A stretch of DNA of 64,000 bases, from NCBI RefSeq assembly GCF_001513785.1, contig NZ_LNQS01000001.1, positions 992,001 to 1,056,000 on the forward strand, read 5' to 3'. This document shows, in pieces, positions 28,710-36,785 of the stretch; position 1 is the stretch's first letter, and every line of letters begins with the position of its first letter. The position numbers were made by a program, and so were the translations under genes. Below the pieces are notes generated by a model, which worked only from the letters and a program-made list of their open reading frames with translations, searched no databases and was not told the origin of the DNA. The DNA is from Rheinheimera sp. EpRS3 (GTDB lineage Bacteria > Pseudomonadota > Gammaproteobacteria > Enterobacterales > Alteromonadaceae).

Positions 28710-28898
28710 TTATCCATTTTTAGGCTTGTTGCCTGAATTGGAATCAGTATTTCTTGGCCTAACAGGTGCAGCTGTCGTGTTAGTAACTGTGTTATCCGAG
28801 AACGCACCTCTACCATTGTTACTTTCGTTGATAGACTTTTTATCGCCAGTTGATGGAACAACTGGTGCAGGCTTTTTGTTATTTTGATTTGATGTCAT
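28710..28898 (-). CDS. Small disordered protein (62 residues) upstream of SLATT-like gene
   Basis: The start at 28898 is fixed by a strong AAGGGGAAAG ribosome site; a TTG eight codons upstream is not preceded by one. The product is rich in Asn, Ser, Pro, Lys and Gly (SNQNNKKPAPVVPSTGDKKS, ending SGNKPKNG) with no hydrophobic segment, so it should be intrinsically disordered. It precedes the SLATT-like gene on the same strand. It might be a regulator or antitoxin-like partner, but nothing in the sequence proves that. Confidence 0.6.
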   Translation of the reverse strand: MTSNQNNKKPAPVVPSTGDKKSINESNNGRGAFSDNTVTNTTAAPVRPRNTDSNSGNKPKNG

Positions 28899-28957
28899 GA
28901 CTTTCCCCTTTGATAAATTCAACTATTCCCCAAAATATACATTCATTACGAATTAAG

Positions 28958-29380
28958 TCAAAACAGATTTAGCTGGCGACGGGTGCGCTCAGCCAGTGTT
29001 TGTTCTTTTATTATTGCATAAATTTGCACGTCGGTTAGCCGGTGTTCTACCCGCAGCTTTTCGATTGACGCGCCCCGGTTATGCGCGTTGTAAATAGCGA
29101 TATTGCGCAGCGTGGTTTTTAGTTTGTCATTGCGCGGTGTGTAGGTTTGAATGCCGCCCAGGTAATTGGCCTGGTTTATCATCAGGCGCTGTGCATGCTG
29201 CCCGGGGTTTTTCACCACGCCTTTTAACTCTGCTTCAAACAGTGCCACAAGGCTTTGTAGCATGGCAGGTAAGTGATTAAACACGTCTGCCCTTAGTTCT
29301 GGCGGCAGGCTGTCTATATCGGTTAATAGATGCTGTAGCTCTTTGTAATCAGCAGTGCCGTCAAATTGCTGCTCACTCAT
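28958..29380 (-). CDS. Mor-like (phage Mu middle operon regulator family) transcription factor
   Basis: The first half of this 140-residue protein is helical. The C-terminal part has the Mor/C arrangement: a GGIQTYTPRNDKLKTTLRNI beta-strand/helix block followed by a helix-turn-helix GASIEKLRVEHRLTDVQIYA and basic end. In Mu, Mor activates middle transcription. Here no Mu-like genes accompany it, so it is an orphan from a lost prophage. Confidence 0.75.
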   Translation of the reverse strand: MSEQQFDGTADYKELQHLLTDIDSLPPELRADVFNHLPAMLQSLVALFEAELKGVVKNPGQHAQRLMINQANYLGGIQTYTPRNDKLKTTLRNIAIYNAHNRGASIEKLRVEHRLTDVQIYAIIKEQTLAERTRRQLNLF

Positions 29381-29409
29381 TTGTTACTTAGACGAGCCAA
29401 CTGAAGGGC

Positions 29410-29429
29410 TAATGCCATGGATGGCATTA
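29410..29429. repeat. Perfect palindrome around CCATGGATGG
   Basis: TAATGCCAT-GG-ATGGCATTA has 9-bp arms and a 2-base centre, and lies in the gap before the ImmA/IrrE gene. The same CATGGATGG core occurs in the 79-bp repeats and at 26454. Confidence 0.6.
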
Positions 29430-29538
29430 CATCAGTGTAGTTTGGCAAGCACATTTCAGATTGCCAGGTGTATTACTGTTTTTCTGGCAATTTTGAACAT
29501 TTATCGCTAACCTCGCTCAATAAATTACGGGAGTAAAA

Positions 29539-30678
29539 ATGAGTAAGGCCAAGGTGAATATTGCAATGTTAACTTGGGCGCGGGAGCGTTCAGGTTACTC
29601 TTTGCCTGAATTCGCCCATAAGCTTGGCGTTACTGATAAAAAACTGGCGCAATGGGAAGTCGGAGAGCTGCAGTTAACCTTCGTACAGGCAATGAAGTTT
29701 GCCGAAAAAGCCTATGTTCCGTTTGGTTACTTATTCCTGGCACAACCTCCGGTCGAAAATTTACCTATTCCTGATCTGCGTACTGTTGGTTCTGGAGAGT
29801 TACGCCGTCCAAGTGCTGAACTGATTGATCTGCTAAAAAACATGCTGGAGTGTCAGGACTGGTATCGGGACTACGCACGTAATCAATTACTACAACCTGT
29901 TGCTGTCGTTGGCAGCTACCGTATTCAGCAAGGTGTTGAAGCTGTTGTTGCAGATATTCGCGCCAAGTTGCAAATTGCTCCACACCCACAAAGAGGGACA
30001 TGGGAAGAGTATTATCGTGATTTGGTTCAGCGTATAGAGCGTTTAGGTATTCTGGTCATGCGCCAACCAAGCCTTGGACATCATACCCGGCCTTTTAACG
30101 TTGATGAATTTCGTGGTTTTGCCCTTTGTGATGAGTTCGCGCCGCTGATTTTTATTAATCATGCCGATGCACCTGGCGCCCGGTTGTTCACCCTGATCCA
30201 TGAGTTATGTCATATCTGGATTGGGCAAAGTGGAGTGTCTGATGCCGGAGCAAATAACCATCGCGACGAGGAGCGTTTTTGCAACGCTGTGGCGGCCGAG
30301 CTATTAGTGCCGACTGATGAATTTAAGCAACTGTGGCGATCTGACGCCGAGGCTTGGCAGCAAAACTTACCTGATCTGCAAGCCCATTTTCATGTCAGCT
30401 CCTGGACTTTGGCTCGAAAAGCACTGACATTACAACTTATTAGCCAACCTGAATATGCTGCGTTTATTCAAGCACAAAATGACGCCTATAACGCCAGAGA
30501 AAAGAAGGAAGGCGGGCCAAGCTTTTATAAAACGAGAAAGGCGCAAATCAGTGAGTTGTTCTCCAGGGCTGTCGTTAGTGAAGCCCTTAATGGCAAGCTG
30601 ATCTTAAGGGATGCCGGCTGGATGCTGGGGATGAAGCCAGCAAATGTCGCCAAATTTGCGCAGGAGTTTGGCTTTTGA
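29539..30678 (+). CDS. XRE-type HTH / ImmA-IrrE metallopeptidase protein
   Basis: A 379-residue fusion of an N-terminal helix-turn-helix (about 15-60: ERSGYSLPEFAHKLGVTDKK) with an ImmA/IrrE-type zinc peptidase bearing HELCH in LFTLIHELCHIWIGQSG (residue ~225). Such proteins usually act as antitoxins or repressors cleaving or controlling a partner. It is the first gene of a two-gene unit with a 4-base overlap to the DUF4411 gene, a pairing found repeatedly as a predicted toxin-antitoxin module. Confidence 0.88.
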   Translation: MSKAKVNIAMLTWARERSGYSLPEFAHKLGVTDKKLAQWEVGELQLTFVQAMKFAEKAYVPFGYLFLAQPPVENLPIPDLRTVGSGELRRPSAELIDLLKNMLECQDWYRDYARNQLLQPVAVVGSYRIQQGVEAVVADIRAKLQIAPHPQRGTWEEYYRDLVQRIERLGILVMRQPSLGHHTRPFNVDEFRGFALCDEFAPLIFINHADAPGARLFTLIHELCHIWIGQSGVSDAGANNHRDEERFCNAVAAELLVPTDEFKQLWRSDAEAWQQNLPDLQAHFHVSSWTLARKALTLQLISQPEYAAFIQAQNDAYNAREKKEGGPSFYKTRKAQISELFSRAVVSEALNGKLILRDAGWMLGMKPANVAKFAQEFGF

Positions 30679-31163
30679 TTTATTTATTGGACGCTAATAC
30701 TTACATCGAAGCTAAAAATCGCTATTACGATATGGAATTCTGCCCCGCTTACTGGGATTGGCTGGATCAACAATTTGCCATCGGCGTAGCCGGCAGTATT
30801 GATATGATTGGGCGTGAGTTAAAAGATGGCAACGATGATTTGTCGGATTGGGTGAAAGCCCGGGGAACTCAATTTATCGCCAATGATGATGAAGCCACAC
30901 AAAACACTTTTATCGAGATTGTTCAATTTGTTATGGCGCAGGATTTCAGCCCGGCAAACAGAGACCAATTTCTGGCAAAGGCCGATCCGTGGTTGATCGC
31001 AAAAGCGAGAACGACAGGTGCGACAGTCGTTACTCATGAAAGCAAATTAAGCGACGCAACAAAAAAGGTTAAAGTCCCAAACATTTGCAAGCAGTTCGAC
31101 GTTCGATGCATTGATACTTTTGTGTTCTTGCGCGAAACACAGGTAAAGTTTGGGCTTATTTGA
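30675..31163 (+). CDS. DUF4411 PIN-like protein (probable toxin partner)
   Basis: This 162-residue protein begins MIYLLDANTYIEAKNRYYDM from a TTG that overlaps the preceding stop; GGAG lies 8 bases upstream. Conserved acidic positions of the PIN fold are present (LLDAN, IGREL, KADPWLIA, THE in VVTHESKL). DUF4411 proteins are predicted RNases. Its translational coupling to the ImmA/IrrE gene supports a toxin-antitoxin assignment, by inference. Confidence 0.85.
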   Translation: MIYLLDANTYIEAKNRYYDMEFCPAYWDWLDQQFAIGVAGSIDMIGRELKDGNDDLSDWVKARGTQFIANDDEATQNTFIEIVQFVMAQDFSPANRDQFLAKADPWLIAKARTTGATVVTHESKLSDATKKVKVPNICKQFDVRCIDTFVFLRETQVKFGLI

Positions 31164-31240
31164 TTTTTACCTGTTTGTATTACTTTAAACCACCTGACAA
31201 CAGAGAATACTGACACAGAAACATATTTAGTCAGTATTGT

Positions 31241-31255
31241 CATTTATGCGTCGAG
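31241..31255. repeat. Islet boundary direct repeat, right copy, with tRNA-Ser 3' fragment
   Basis: CATTTATGCGTCGAG is identical to 26130-26144 and is followed without interruption by GTGAATCCTTCTCTCT (tRNA-Ser 3'-like). The left side of the islet has the same two pieces separated by about 320 bases of repeats. Confidence 0.7.
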
Positions 31256-31271
31256 TGAATCCTTCTCTCTT

Positions 31272-31958
31272 CTACTCAGACCAATACCAACTGGTGACGT
31301 TATAGCGATATCGTTGTGTATTTCCCGTTGTCAGCGCTTTTACCCAATGCTCAGAGCCCGGTGAGGCGGGGTTGAACAATACGCAGCGGTTATACAATGG
31401 CGCTATACTGACCGGTTTCTCATCCTTCCCCATAAAAACCAAGTCACCACCGTTGTTGTGGTGCCAGTCTTTATTTAAATACAACAACATACACACTTCT
31501 CTGCCGGGTGAGTCATCAGCGTGCTGATTAACAAAGTCGGTTGCACCTAAGCGAAAATAATTGCTGTTAATATCGGGATTAGCGACATTGATATCAGTTA
31601 GTGCCACTTTAAAGATACGTGATAATAAAGACATAAATTCATCACCACGTAAAAACGCTAAAAACTCCAGCGCAATATTGCTGCCGGCACCCGGTGCAGG
31701 GCGTTGCCACAGATCCCGTTGCACAAAACGGTGTTTTTTCCTGGCTTTTTGCCATTTAGCGCTATCGACGTATAAAGCAGAATAAGTGTGTTTCTGTGTT
31801 TGCCAGTAATTTTCTTGCTGTAAAACACGGACAACTTCATCGAGTTTGTTGCTATCAAATAAATTATCGATAACGACATGCTGGGGAGTAGAGTGCAAAA
31901 CCGTCTTCCGATAGGTGCGTATCGCAGCATCGAGTACTTGCTCTTCATTCAGCCACAT
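31272..31958 (-). CDS. 2-oxoglutarate/Fe(II) oxygenase
   Basis: This 228-residue protein has the double-stranded beta-helix signature of prolyl-hydroxylase-like dioxygenases: HxD in VNQHADDSPGREVCMLLYLN, GGDLVFMG, and the distal His in GSEHWVK followed by an Arg-containing strand. The substrate is unknown. Its stop lies at the right edge of the tRNA-Ser islet, so it may be the first gene of the original chromosome or the last of the insertion. No operon partner. Confidence 0.85.
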   Translation of the reverse strand: MWLNEEQVLDAAIRTYRKTVLHSTPQHVVIDNLFDSNKLDEVVRVLQQENYWQTQKHTYSALYVDSAKWQKARKKHRFVQRDLWQRPAPGAGSNIALEFLAFLRGDEFMSLLSRIFKVALTDINVANPDINSNYFRLGATDFVNQHADDSPGREVCMLLYLNKDWHHNNGGDLVFMGKDEKPVSIAPLYNRCVLFNPASPGSEHWVKALTTGNTQRYRYNVTSWYWSE

Positions 31959-32130
31959 TTAAACGACTCACTTGTAGGGGCAGATAGTGTGTTAAAAGTT
32001 TGATGATATCGTATTTTAAGCAGTGTTAACTAACGCAGTATTGCAGCAGGGCAGTATTCGGTTAAAATAGCCGCACTTCCAAAAGCCGCTATCCGGTGGT
32101 TTTATACTTACTTCCAGTTTCGGAGTTTTC

Positions 32131-33624
32131 ATGCGTAATTTGATTGCGTTGTTGCTTGCTGCCTGGCTGCCTGGTGTTTCAGCTCAGACGGCTGTGGTTT
32201 TCAGTGATGGCTTTGAAAACAGCGATGGCGAGCGCTGGCGCCAACTGGGTGATTGCCGGGCCTTGCTTGGTGTACCTCGCTCGGGGGAGTCGGCGCTGCG
32301 GTGTAAGTCTGGGAACAGTGTGTTATTTAGCAAAGATGCTATCGGTGAGATGGGCGTACTGGAATTATGGGTGCGGCCTGATTCGAATATAACCGCATAC
32401 CGCATTCATGTGCTGGTGTCGGATATGCCATCGTTAAATGCGTTGTGGCAGCCGGTTGCTCTGATAGAGCATAGCGGTGGCGATGTAAGTTATAAAGCAC
32501 ACCGGGTGTCTATTGATGAACCGGCTAAGCGCTACCTACGCCTGGATATAGACGCAGTAAATGGCGTGGTATATATAGACGATGTACTGGTAGAGCGCAT
32601 TTTACTGGCAACCGCTTTACAGAAGAATGAGCAGCGTATTGTTAGTGGTATTCTGGACAAATTGCGTCAGGATCAGAATATTGCTTTGCAGGCGGAGTCT
32701 TTCCGTACCTTGGGAGTTAATTACGCCGCCCAGCTGGATTTGCAGCGCCAGTATCTGGAGTACGCCAATGCACTGCATTCCGGTATTGCGCTGGCGCTGG
32801 CAAGCTCAGAGCGTAATAAAATGTCTAACCCGATGGCTTATGCCAGTTTTCGCAGCATTATTAATGATGCAAAACGTGTAACAACACCACTGCAACAAGC
32901 CCGGCTAAATTCTATGTTAAAGCCGTTTGGTGATTTGGCGACAGCCACACTGAACGTAGTAAGCGCAGGGGCTTACTCTGCTTTTGCTGAGCCGTTTAAG
33001 TCTTTTCTGGCATCCAGTTTTGATAAATCGAATTACAGCGATGCGGGGTTAAGCCGCTCTGATCGTAAATTTGCAGAGCAAAACGGCCTGAAAATTTATC
33101 AGGATGCAGAGCGCTTTCTGGCTGAACTGGAAAAAGAGTTGCTGCAAGTGGCTGCGCTGGATGCCGAACTACTGAATATTCAAAAGAGTATTGACGGCTT
33201 TCGGCGTAATTTAGATAAACAACTGCGCGACACTTTACAACATGCCAGCATGGCGCGCTCTCAGGAAACGATTAGCAGGGCGCTTAGCAAAGATGAAATG
33301 GTACGGCAGAAACTCATGGAAGAGGTGGCGGGGAATATTACGCTAAAAGCGAAGAGCTATCTGGATGAGGGTAATAATACTGAGCTTATCCGTTTTGTGC
33401 TGAAAACCTCAGAGCAATTGGATCATACCCAAAGCTATAAAGATCAGTTTAATCAGATCACTTCAGCAATGCTAACGCACTATGACCGTTTCGAGCGCTC
33501 AGTAAGTAGCAGTCAAAACCCGTTTACCGACGCCGCAGATAAACAGATCTGGGAAAATCATGCCCAAAAGGCGCGCAGTTATCTGCAGCAATCGAAAGAG
33601 TCATTCAACCGGGCGTATCTGTAG
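32131..33624 (+). CDS. Secreted protein with N-terminal beta domain and helical C-terminus, unknown function
   Basis: A signal peptide (about 1-18, cleavage VSA-QT) precedes a ~140-residue beta-rich domain (FSDGFENSDGERWRQLGDCR; VLELWVRPDSNITAYRIHVL) that resembles carbohydrate-binding or LamG-like sandwiches. From ~160 to 497 the protein is helical, with coiled-coil-like stretches. I do not recognise the whole architecture. It is a single gene; the next gene begins 90 bases downstream. Confidence 0.85.
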   Translation: MRNLIALLLAAWLPGVSAQTAVVFSDGFENSDGERWRQLGDCRALLGVPRSGESALRCKSGNSVLFSKDAIGEMGVLELWVRPDSNITAYRIHVLVSDMPSLNALWQPVALIEHSGGDVSYKAHRVSIDEPAKRYLRLDIDAVNGVVYIDDVLVERILLATALQKNEQRIVSGILDKLRQDQNIALQAESFRTLGVNYAAQLDLQRQYLEYANALHSGIALALASSERNKMSNPMAYASFRSIINDAKRVTTPLQQARLNSMLKPFGDLATATLNVVSAGAYSAFAEPFKSFLASSFDKSNYSDAGLSRSDRKFAEQNGLKIYQDAERFLAELEKELLQVAALDAELLNIQKSIDGFRRNLDKQLRDTLQHASMARSQETISRALSKDEMVRQKLMEEVAGNITLKAKSYLDEGNNTELIRFVLKTSEQLDHTQSYKDQFNQITSAMLTHYDRFERSVSSSQNPFTDAADKQIWENHAQKARSYLQQSKESFNRAYL

Positions 33625-33673
33625 CAGATAAATTTATTGTTCAGCCTGCGCTCAGGCTAAGGCTTATAAAGTT

Positions 33674-33700
33674 AGTGGGTACTCTCTTTTTATACCCACT
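33674..33700 (+). promoter_or_regulatory. Leader hairpin before small gene
   Basis: The 8-bp stem AGTGGGTA / TACCCACT with an 11-base T-rich loop ends one base before the CAGGAG ribosome site of the 63-residue gene. It could influence translation or be a 5' processing structure. Confidence 0.45.
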
Positions 33701-33713
33701 ACAGGAGTCTGCT

Positions 33714-33905
33714 ATGAGTGCAGTTAAACAGAATCATGAGCAAGAACCACGTTTTTACTTTAATCAGCAAAAAACGGTGGATTTAACTCAGCAAGAACGT
33801 CAGGCATTGAGCCTGGTATGGACTGACAACAGTGACACTGCAGAAGTTAAAACCAGCCGTCGTGATGCCGATACCGCACACTGTGCAGTATTAGGTTACA
33901 ACTGA
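33714..33905 (+). CDS. Small hypothetical protein (63 residues)
   Basis: The ATG at 33714 has a CAGGAG ribosome site 8 bases upstream; the longer reading frame from 33675 does not. The product is polar and charged (PRFYFNQQKTVDLTQQERQA, then SLVWTDNSDTAEVKTSRRDA), without signal or TM segment, and contains one Cys near the end. No family is recognised. Confidence 0.65.
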   Translation: MSAVKQNHEQEPRFYFNQQKTVDLTQQERQALSLVWTDNSDTAEVKTSRRDADTAHCAVLGYN

Positions 33906-33915
33906 GTTTTTACGG

Positions 33916-34434
33916 TTAAGTAGTAAACAGCTGCGGCTGAATAAACGGGATCATTGCCAGGATAATCGCTTGCTGATACACACTTGAGCGCGTCAGCAGA
34001 TGGTTGGTTAACATGGCAATGGCTCCACCTTGTTGTTTAATATTATGTTGCGCGAACATAAGGTCGATAACATCACCCAGCTCTTCGCCCTGTTGCAATG
34101 CCATGAGTGCAGCGGGTGGAATGGGTAAACTGGCCGAGCGGGTTTTACTGATGCGTCCCTGGTGGGCAATAACAATCCAGGCGAAGCTGCAGTCGCCGTC
34201 TAAACCTGCTTCAATGGCAACATAATAGTCTGCTCCCGGCGCGGCAGCTGCAACTGCCTGCTGCCGGTTGAGCGCACCTTGTAAGGTTTCTTCACTGCTC
34301 ATTGGCTGGTTAGCTACGCCAGACGCAGTATTATACCCGCTGACACATACTTGCTGATGTTCAAATACCTGCTGCAGTGCATCCTGTACTGCGTTTATTT
34401 TGGCCGGGTTAGCTGAGGCGACAACAATCTGCAT
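33916..34434 (-). CDS. yjjX: Inosine/xanthosine triphosphatase YjjX
   Basis: This house-cleaning NTPase removes non-canonical purine nucleotides such as ITP and XTP. Its start QIVVASANPAKINAVQDAL, GVANQPMSSEETLQGALNR and DYYVAIEAGLDG are family blocks. The ATG at 34434 (172 residues, E. coli 170) fits better than the ORF extension to 34455. Confidence 0.92.
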   Translation of the reverse strand: MQIVVASANPAKINAVQDALQQVFEHQQVCVSGYNTASGVANQPMSSEETLQGALNRQQAVAAAAPGADYYVAIEAGLDGDCSFAWIVIAHQGRISKTRSASLPIPPAALMALQQGEELGDVIDLMFAQHNIKQQGGAIAMLTNHLLTRSSVYQQAIILAMIPFIQPQLFTT

Positions 34435-34570
34435 GTTAATTTTCTCTGATCTCAAACCGGTGTAGCATAGCCTTATTTGGCTTTGTACTGAAGAGGGCGC
34501 TTGCCCGGATGCGGTTGGCTGATTAGAATCGGCGCCACATAAGCTTATGTATTAACAGCGGGAGGCAGGC

Positions 34571-35278
34571 ATGAATAAAAATGTTGTTACTAACGGGGTA
34601 GCCGCAGCAATTACGCTGGCAGGTTGGTATTTACAGCAACCACTTTTACTTAGTGTAGGTTTATTTGCGTTATCCGGTGCTTTGACCAACTGGCTGGCGG
34701 TGCATATGCTGTTTGAGAAAGTACCGCTGTTATATGGCTCTGGCGTAATTCCCGCCCGGTTTGAGCAGTTTAAAACAGGTATTTACCAACTGGTGATGAC
34801 ACAGTTTTTCAGCAGCAACAATATCGAACGCTTTTTAGCAGACAAACAGCAAAGCCACAGTAAAGCATTTGATTTTGAACCGGTTATAGCACAGACCGAT
34901 CTGTCGCCTGCTTTTGACTCCTTGTTAAAAGTAGTAGAGCAATCATCATTTGGCGGTATGCTGGGCATGTTTGGTGGTAGCGCTGCCTTATTGCCGTTAA
35001 AAGAGCCGTTTATCGGTAAGCTGAAAAGTGTACTGGTAGAGGTATCGCAAACAGATGAATTTAACCAGCTGGTGCTGGCACAACTGGACCAGCCTGAGCA
35101 ATTACAAAGCATGCGAGCTCAGGTTGACACTATAGTGCAGCAGCGCTTAAACGAGCTAACCCCTGAATTGGTAAAAGATATTATTCAACAGATGATCCGC
35201 CAGCATTTAGGTTGGCTGGTGGTGTGGGGGGGGGTATTTGGTGGTGCTATCGGCGTGCTGGCAGGCCTTATTCAGTAA
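34571..35278 (+). CDS. DUF445 family membrane protein
   Basis: This 235-residue protein has two N-terminal hydrophobic segments (to ~45) and one C-terminal TM (GWLVVWGGVFGGAIGVLAGL). The sequence LTNWLAVHMLFEKVPLLYGS and GVIPARFEQFK are typical DUF445/YheB motifs. The function is unknown. It is convergent with the dipeptidase gene. Confidence 0.85.
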   Translation: MNKNVVTNGVAAAITLAGWYLQQPLLLSVGLFALSGALTNWLAVHMLFEKVPLLYGSGVIPARFEQFKTGIYQLVMTQFFSSNNIERFLADKQQSHSKAFDFEPVIAQTDLSPAFDSLLKVVEQSSFGGMLGMFGGSAALLPLKEPFIGKLKSVLVEVSQTDEFNQLVLAQLDQPEQLQSMRAQVDTIVQQRLNELTPELVKDIIQQMIRQHLGWLVVWGGVFGGAIGVLAGLIQ

Positions 35279-35324
35279 TGCATCGGTACAAATCACCTCA
35301 ATAAAAAGCGGGTGTACAGCTGAC

Positions 35325-35354
35325 AGTTAAGCGCGGCTTCTGCCGCGCTTAACT
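35325..35354. terminator. Hairpin between convergent genes
   Basis: A 12-bp perfect stem AGTTAAGCGCGG / CCGCGCTTAACT with a 6-base loop. It lacks a clear T-run, so it may act as a 3'-end stabiliser more than a strong terminator. Confidence 0.55.
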
Positions 35355-35359
35355 GGTGT

Positions 35360-36562
35360 TTAACCGGCTTTTTGTTGTGCCGCGTACTGCTCTACTTCAC
35401 GCCAGACGCGCAGGAAATTACCCGACAGAATTTTTTCGATATCGGCATTGCTATAGCCACGCTGCAGTAAGCCGTTGATTAAATTTGGATAGCTGGCAAC
35501 ATCCTTAAGGCCTACCGGTAGCGAATCACCTACGCCGTCGTAGTCAGAGCCAATACCAACATAGTCAATACCGACCAGTTTTACCACATGATCAATATGG
35601 TCCAGTACGGTATCTAGGGTCGCAAACGGATAGGGATGTTTTTTGCGAAACGCTAACTCAAAAGCATCATCATCGGCTACACCGGCTTGTTCCGCTGCGG
35701 CTTTACGCAGAGCGCCATATTGGTTAGCCATCATGGTAACAAAAGACGAGCCAAAGTTAATTTGTACTACGCCGCCGTTTTTCGCCAGCGCTTTGATCAT
35801 GTCATCATCCATGTTGCGCTCAAACCCGGGGGTATAACTGCGCAGCGACGAATGTGAAGCGATAACCGGCACCTTACTGATCTCAACTGCCTGATAAAAA
35901 GCGTCATCTGATACATGCGAAATATCGATCATCATACCAATATTGTTCATTGCCACTACCAGTTCTTTACCGAACGGGCTTAAGCCATTCCAGCGGCGGC
36001 GTAAATCGTAACTGGAATCGGCAATATGGTTACTCTCAGAATGCGACAGCGTAATGTAACGGATGCCGCGCTGATAAAAATGTTGCAGGTTTTCCAGCTT
36101 ACCATTTATCGGCGTGCCGTTTTCCATGCCCAGCGCCAGTGATACTTTGCCACTGCCAAACTGTTCAAGTACATTTTTTGTGCTGTACGCCATGGCGAAT
36201 TTATCCGGTGCACGGCCTGCCAGGGCTTCCATGCTGTCAATCAGCTGGTTTGCCAACTGATAACCGCCACCGCTACGCTCGTAAGAGGCGGGGATATAAA
36301 TAGACATAAAGGGCGCATTTAAACCGCCTGCTTGCGCCCGCGGATAATCAAATTCACCACGCTGGGTTGCCACAGTAACGTCTTCCCAGTCTTTATGCAG
36401 CCGGTAGGGCACATCAATATGGGTGTCGATAATAATATATTGCTGCGCCAGTTGCTGCGCGGTGCTGGTTTGTAAGGCTGCGCTGTTATTGCCTGTTGCA
36501 GCACAGCCACTTAACAGAGCAGCGCCACAAAATAAGGCTAAAGGAGTGAGTGTTTGCTTCAT
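35360..36562 (-). CDS. Membrane dipeptidase (peptidase M19), lipoprotein
   Basis: This is a zinc-dependent dipeptidase of the renal dipeptidase family. The lipobox LLSGC sets the lipidated Cys near residue 20. Metal ligands are visible in IDTHIDVPYRL, LGMENGTPI, ISHVSDDAFY, ASHSSLRSY and GIGSDYDGVGD. The length of 400 is normal. It probably acts at the outer membrane or in the periplasm on dipeptides. It is a single gene. Confidence 0.93.
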   Translation of the reverse strand: MKQTLTPLALFCGAALLSGCAATGNNSAALQTSTAQQLAQQYIIIDTHIDVPYRLHKDWEDVTVATQRGEFDYPRAQAGGLNAPFMSIYIPASYERSGGGYQLANQLIDSMEALAGRAPDKFAMAYSTKNVLEQFGSGKVSLALGMENGTPINGKLENLQHFYQRGIRYITLSHSESNHIADSSYDLRRRWNGLSPFGKELVVAMNNIGMMIDISHVSDDAFYQAVEISKVPVIASHSSLRSYTPGFERNMDDDMIKALAKNGGVVQINFGSSFVTMMANQYGALRKAAAEQAGVADDDAFELAFRKKHPYPFATLDTVLDHIDHVVKLVGIDYVGIGSDYDGVGDSLPVGLKDVASYPNLINGLLQRGYSNADIEKILSGNFLRVWREVEQYAAQQKAG

Positions 36563-36785
36563 TATTGTTATCTCTTATCGTATGTCAGGTTCCCGTGACT
36601 ATCTCAACAGGTTTAACGGCTAACGACAAGTACTGTCAGACCAGTCTGGTTATTTTCGCGTCTGGTGCAGGCCCCGGCTGGGTTTTAACGGCCTGCTATT
36701 GTGCGTGTGCACGGGCCACAGCAAGATATGCCTGTGGGGCGCTTTACGCTACAATAACCACCTTATTGTTTTTTGAGATAGTGTG

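Larger units (their letters stand above)
26130..31271. mobile_element. Degraded genomic islet at tRNA-Ser (phage-derived and defence-like genes)
   Basis: The segment is bounded by an exact 15-bp direct repeat CATTTATGCGTCGAG (26130-26144 and 31241-31255). At the right end the repeat is joined to GAATCCTTCTCTCT, a one-mismatch copy of the tRNA-Ser 3' end (26069-26082). Inside are an endolysin fragment, a Mor-like regulator, a headless pseudogene and stand-alone membrane and toxin-antitoxin-like genes, and the middle part is visibly AT-richer than the flanks. No integrase or transposase remains. The boundaries and single-element origin are inferred; several successive insertions at the same tRNA are equally possible. 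Confidence 0.55.
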
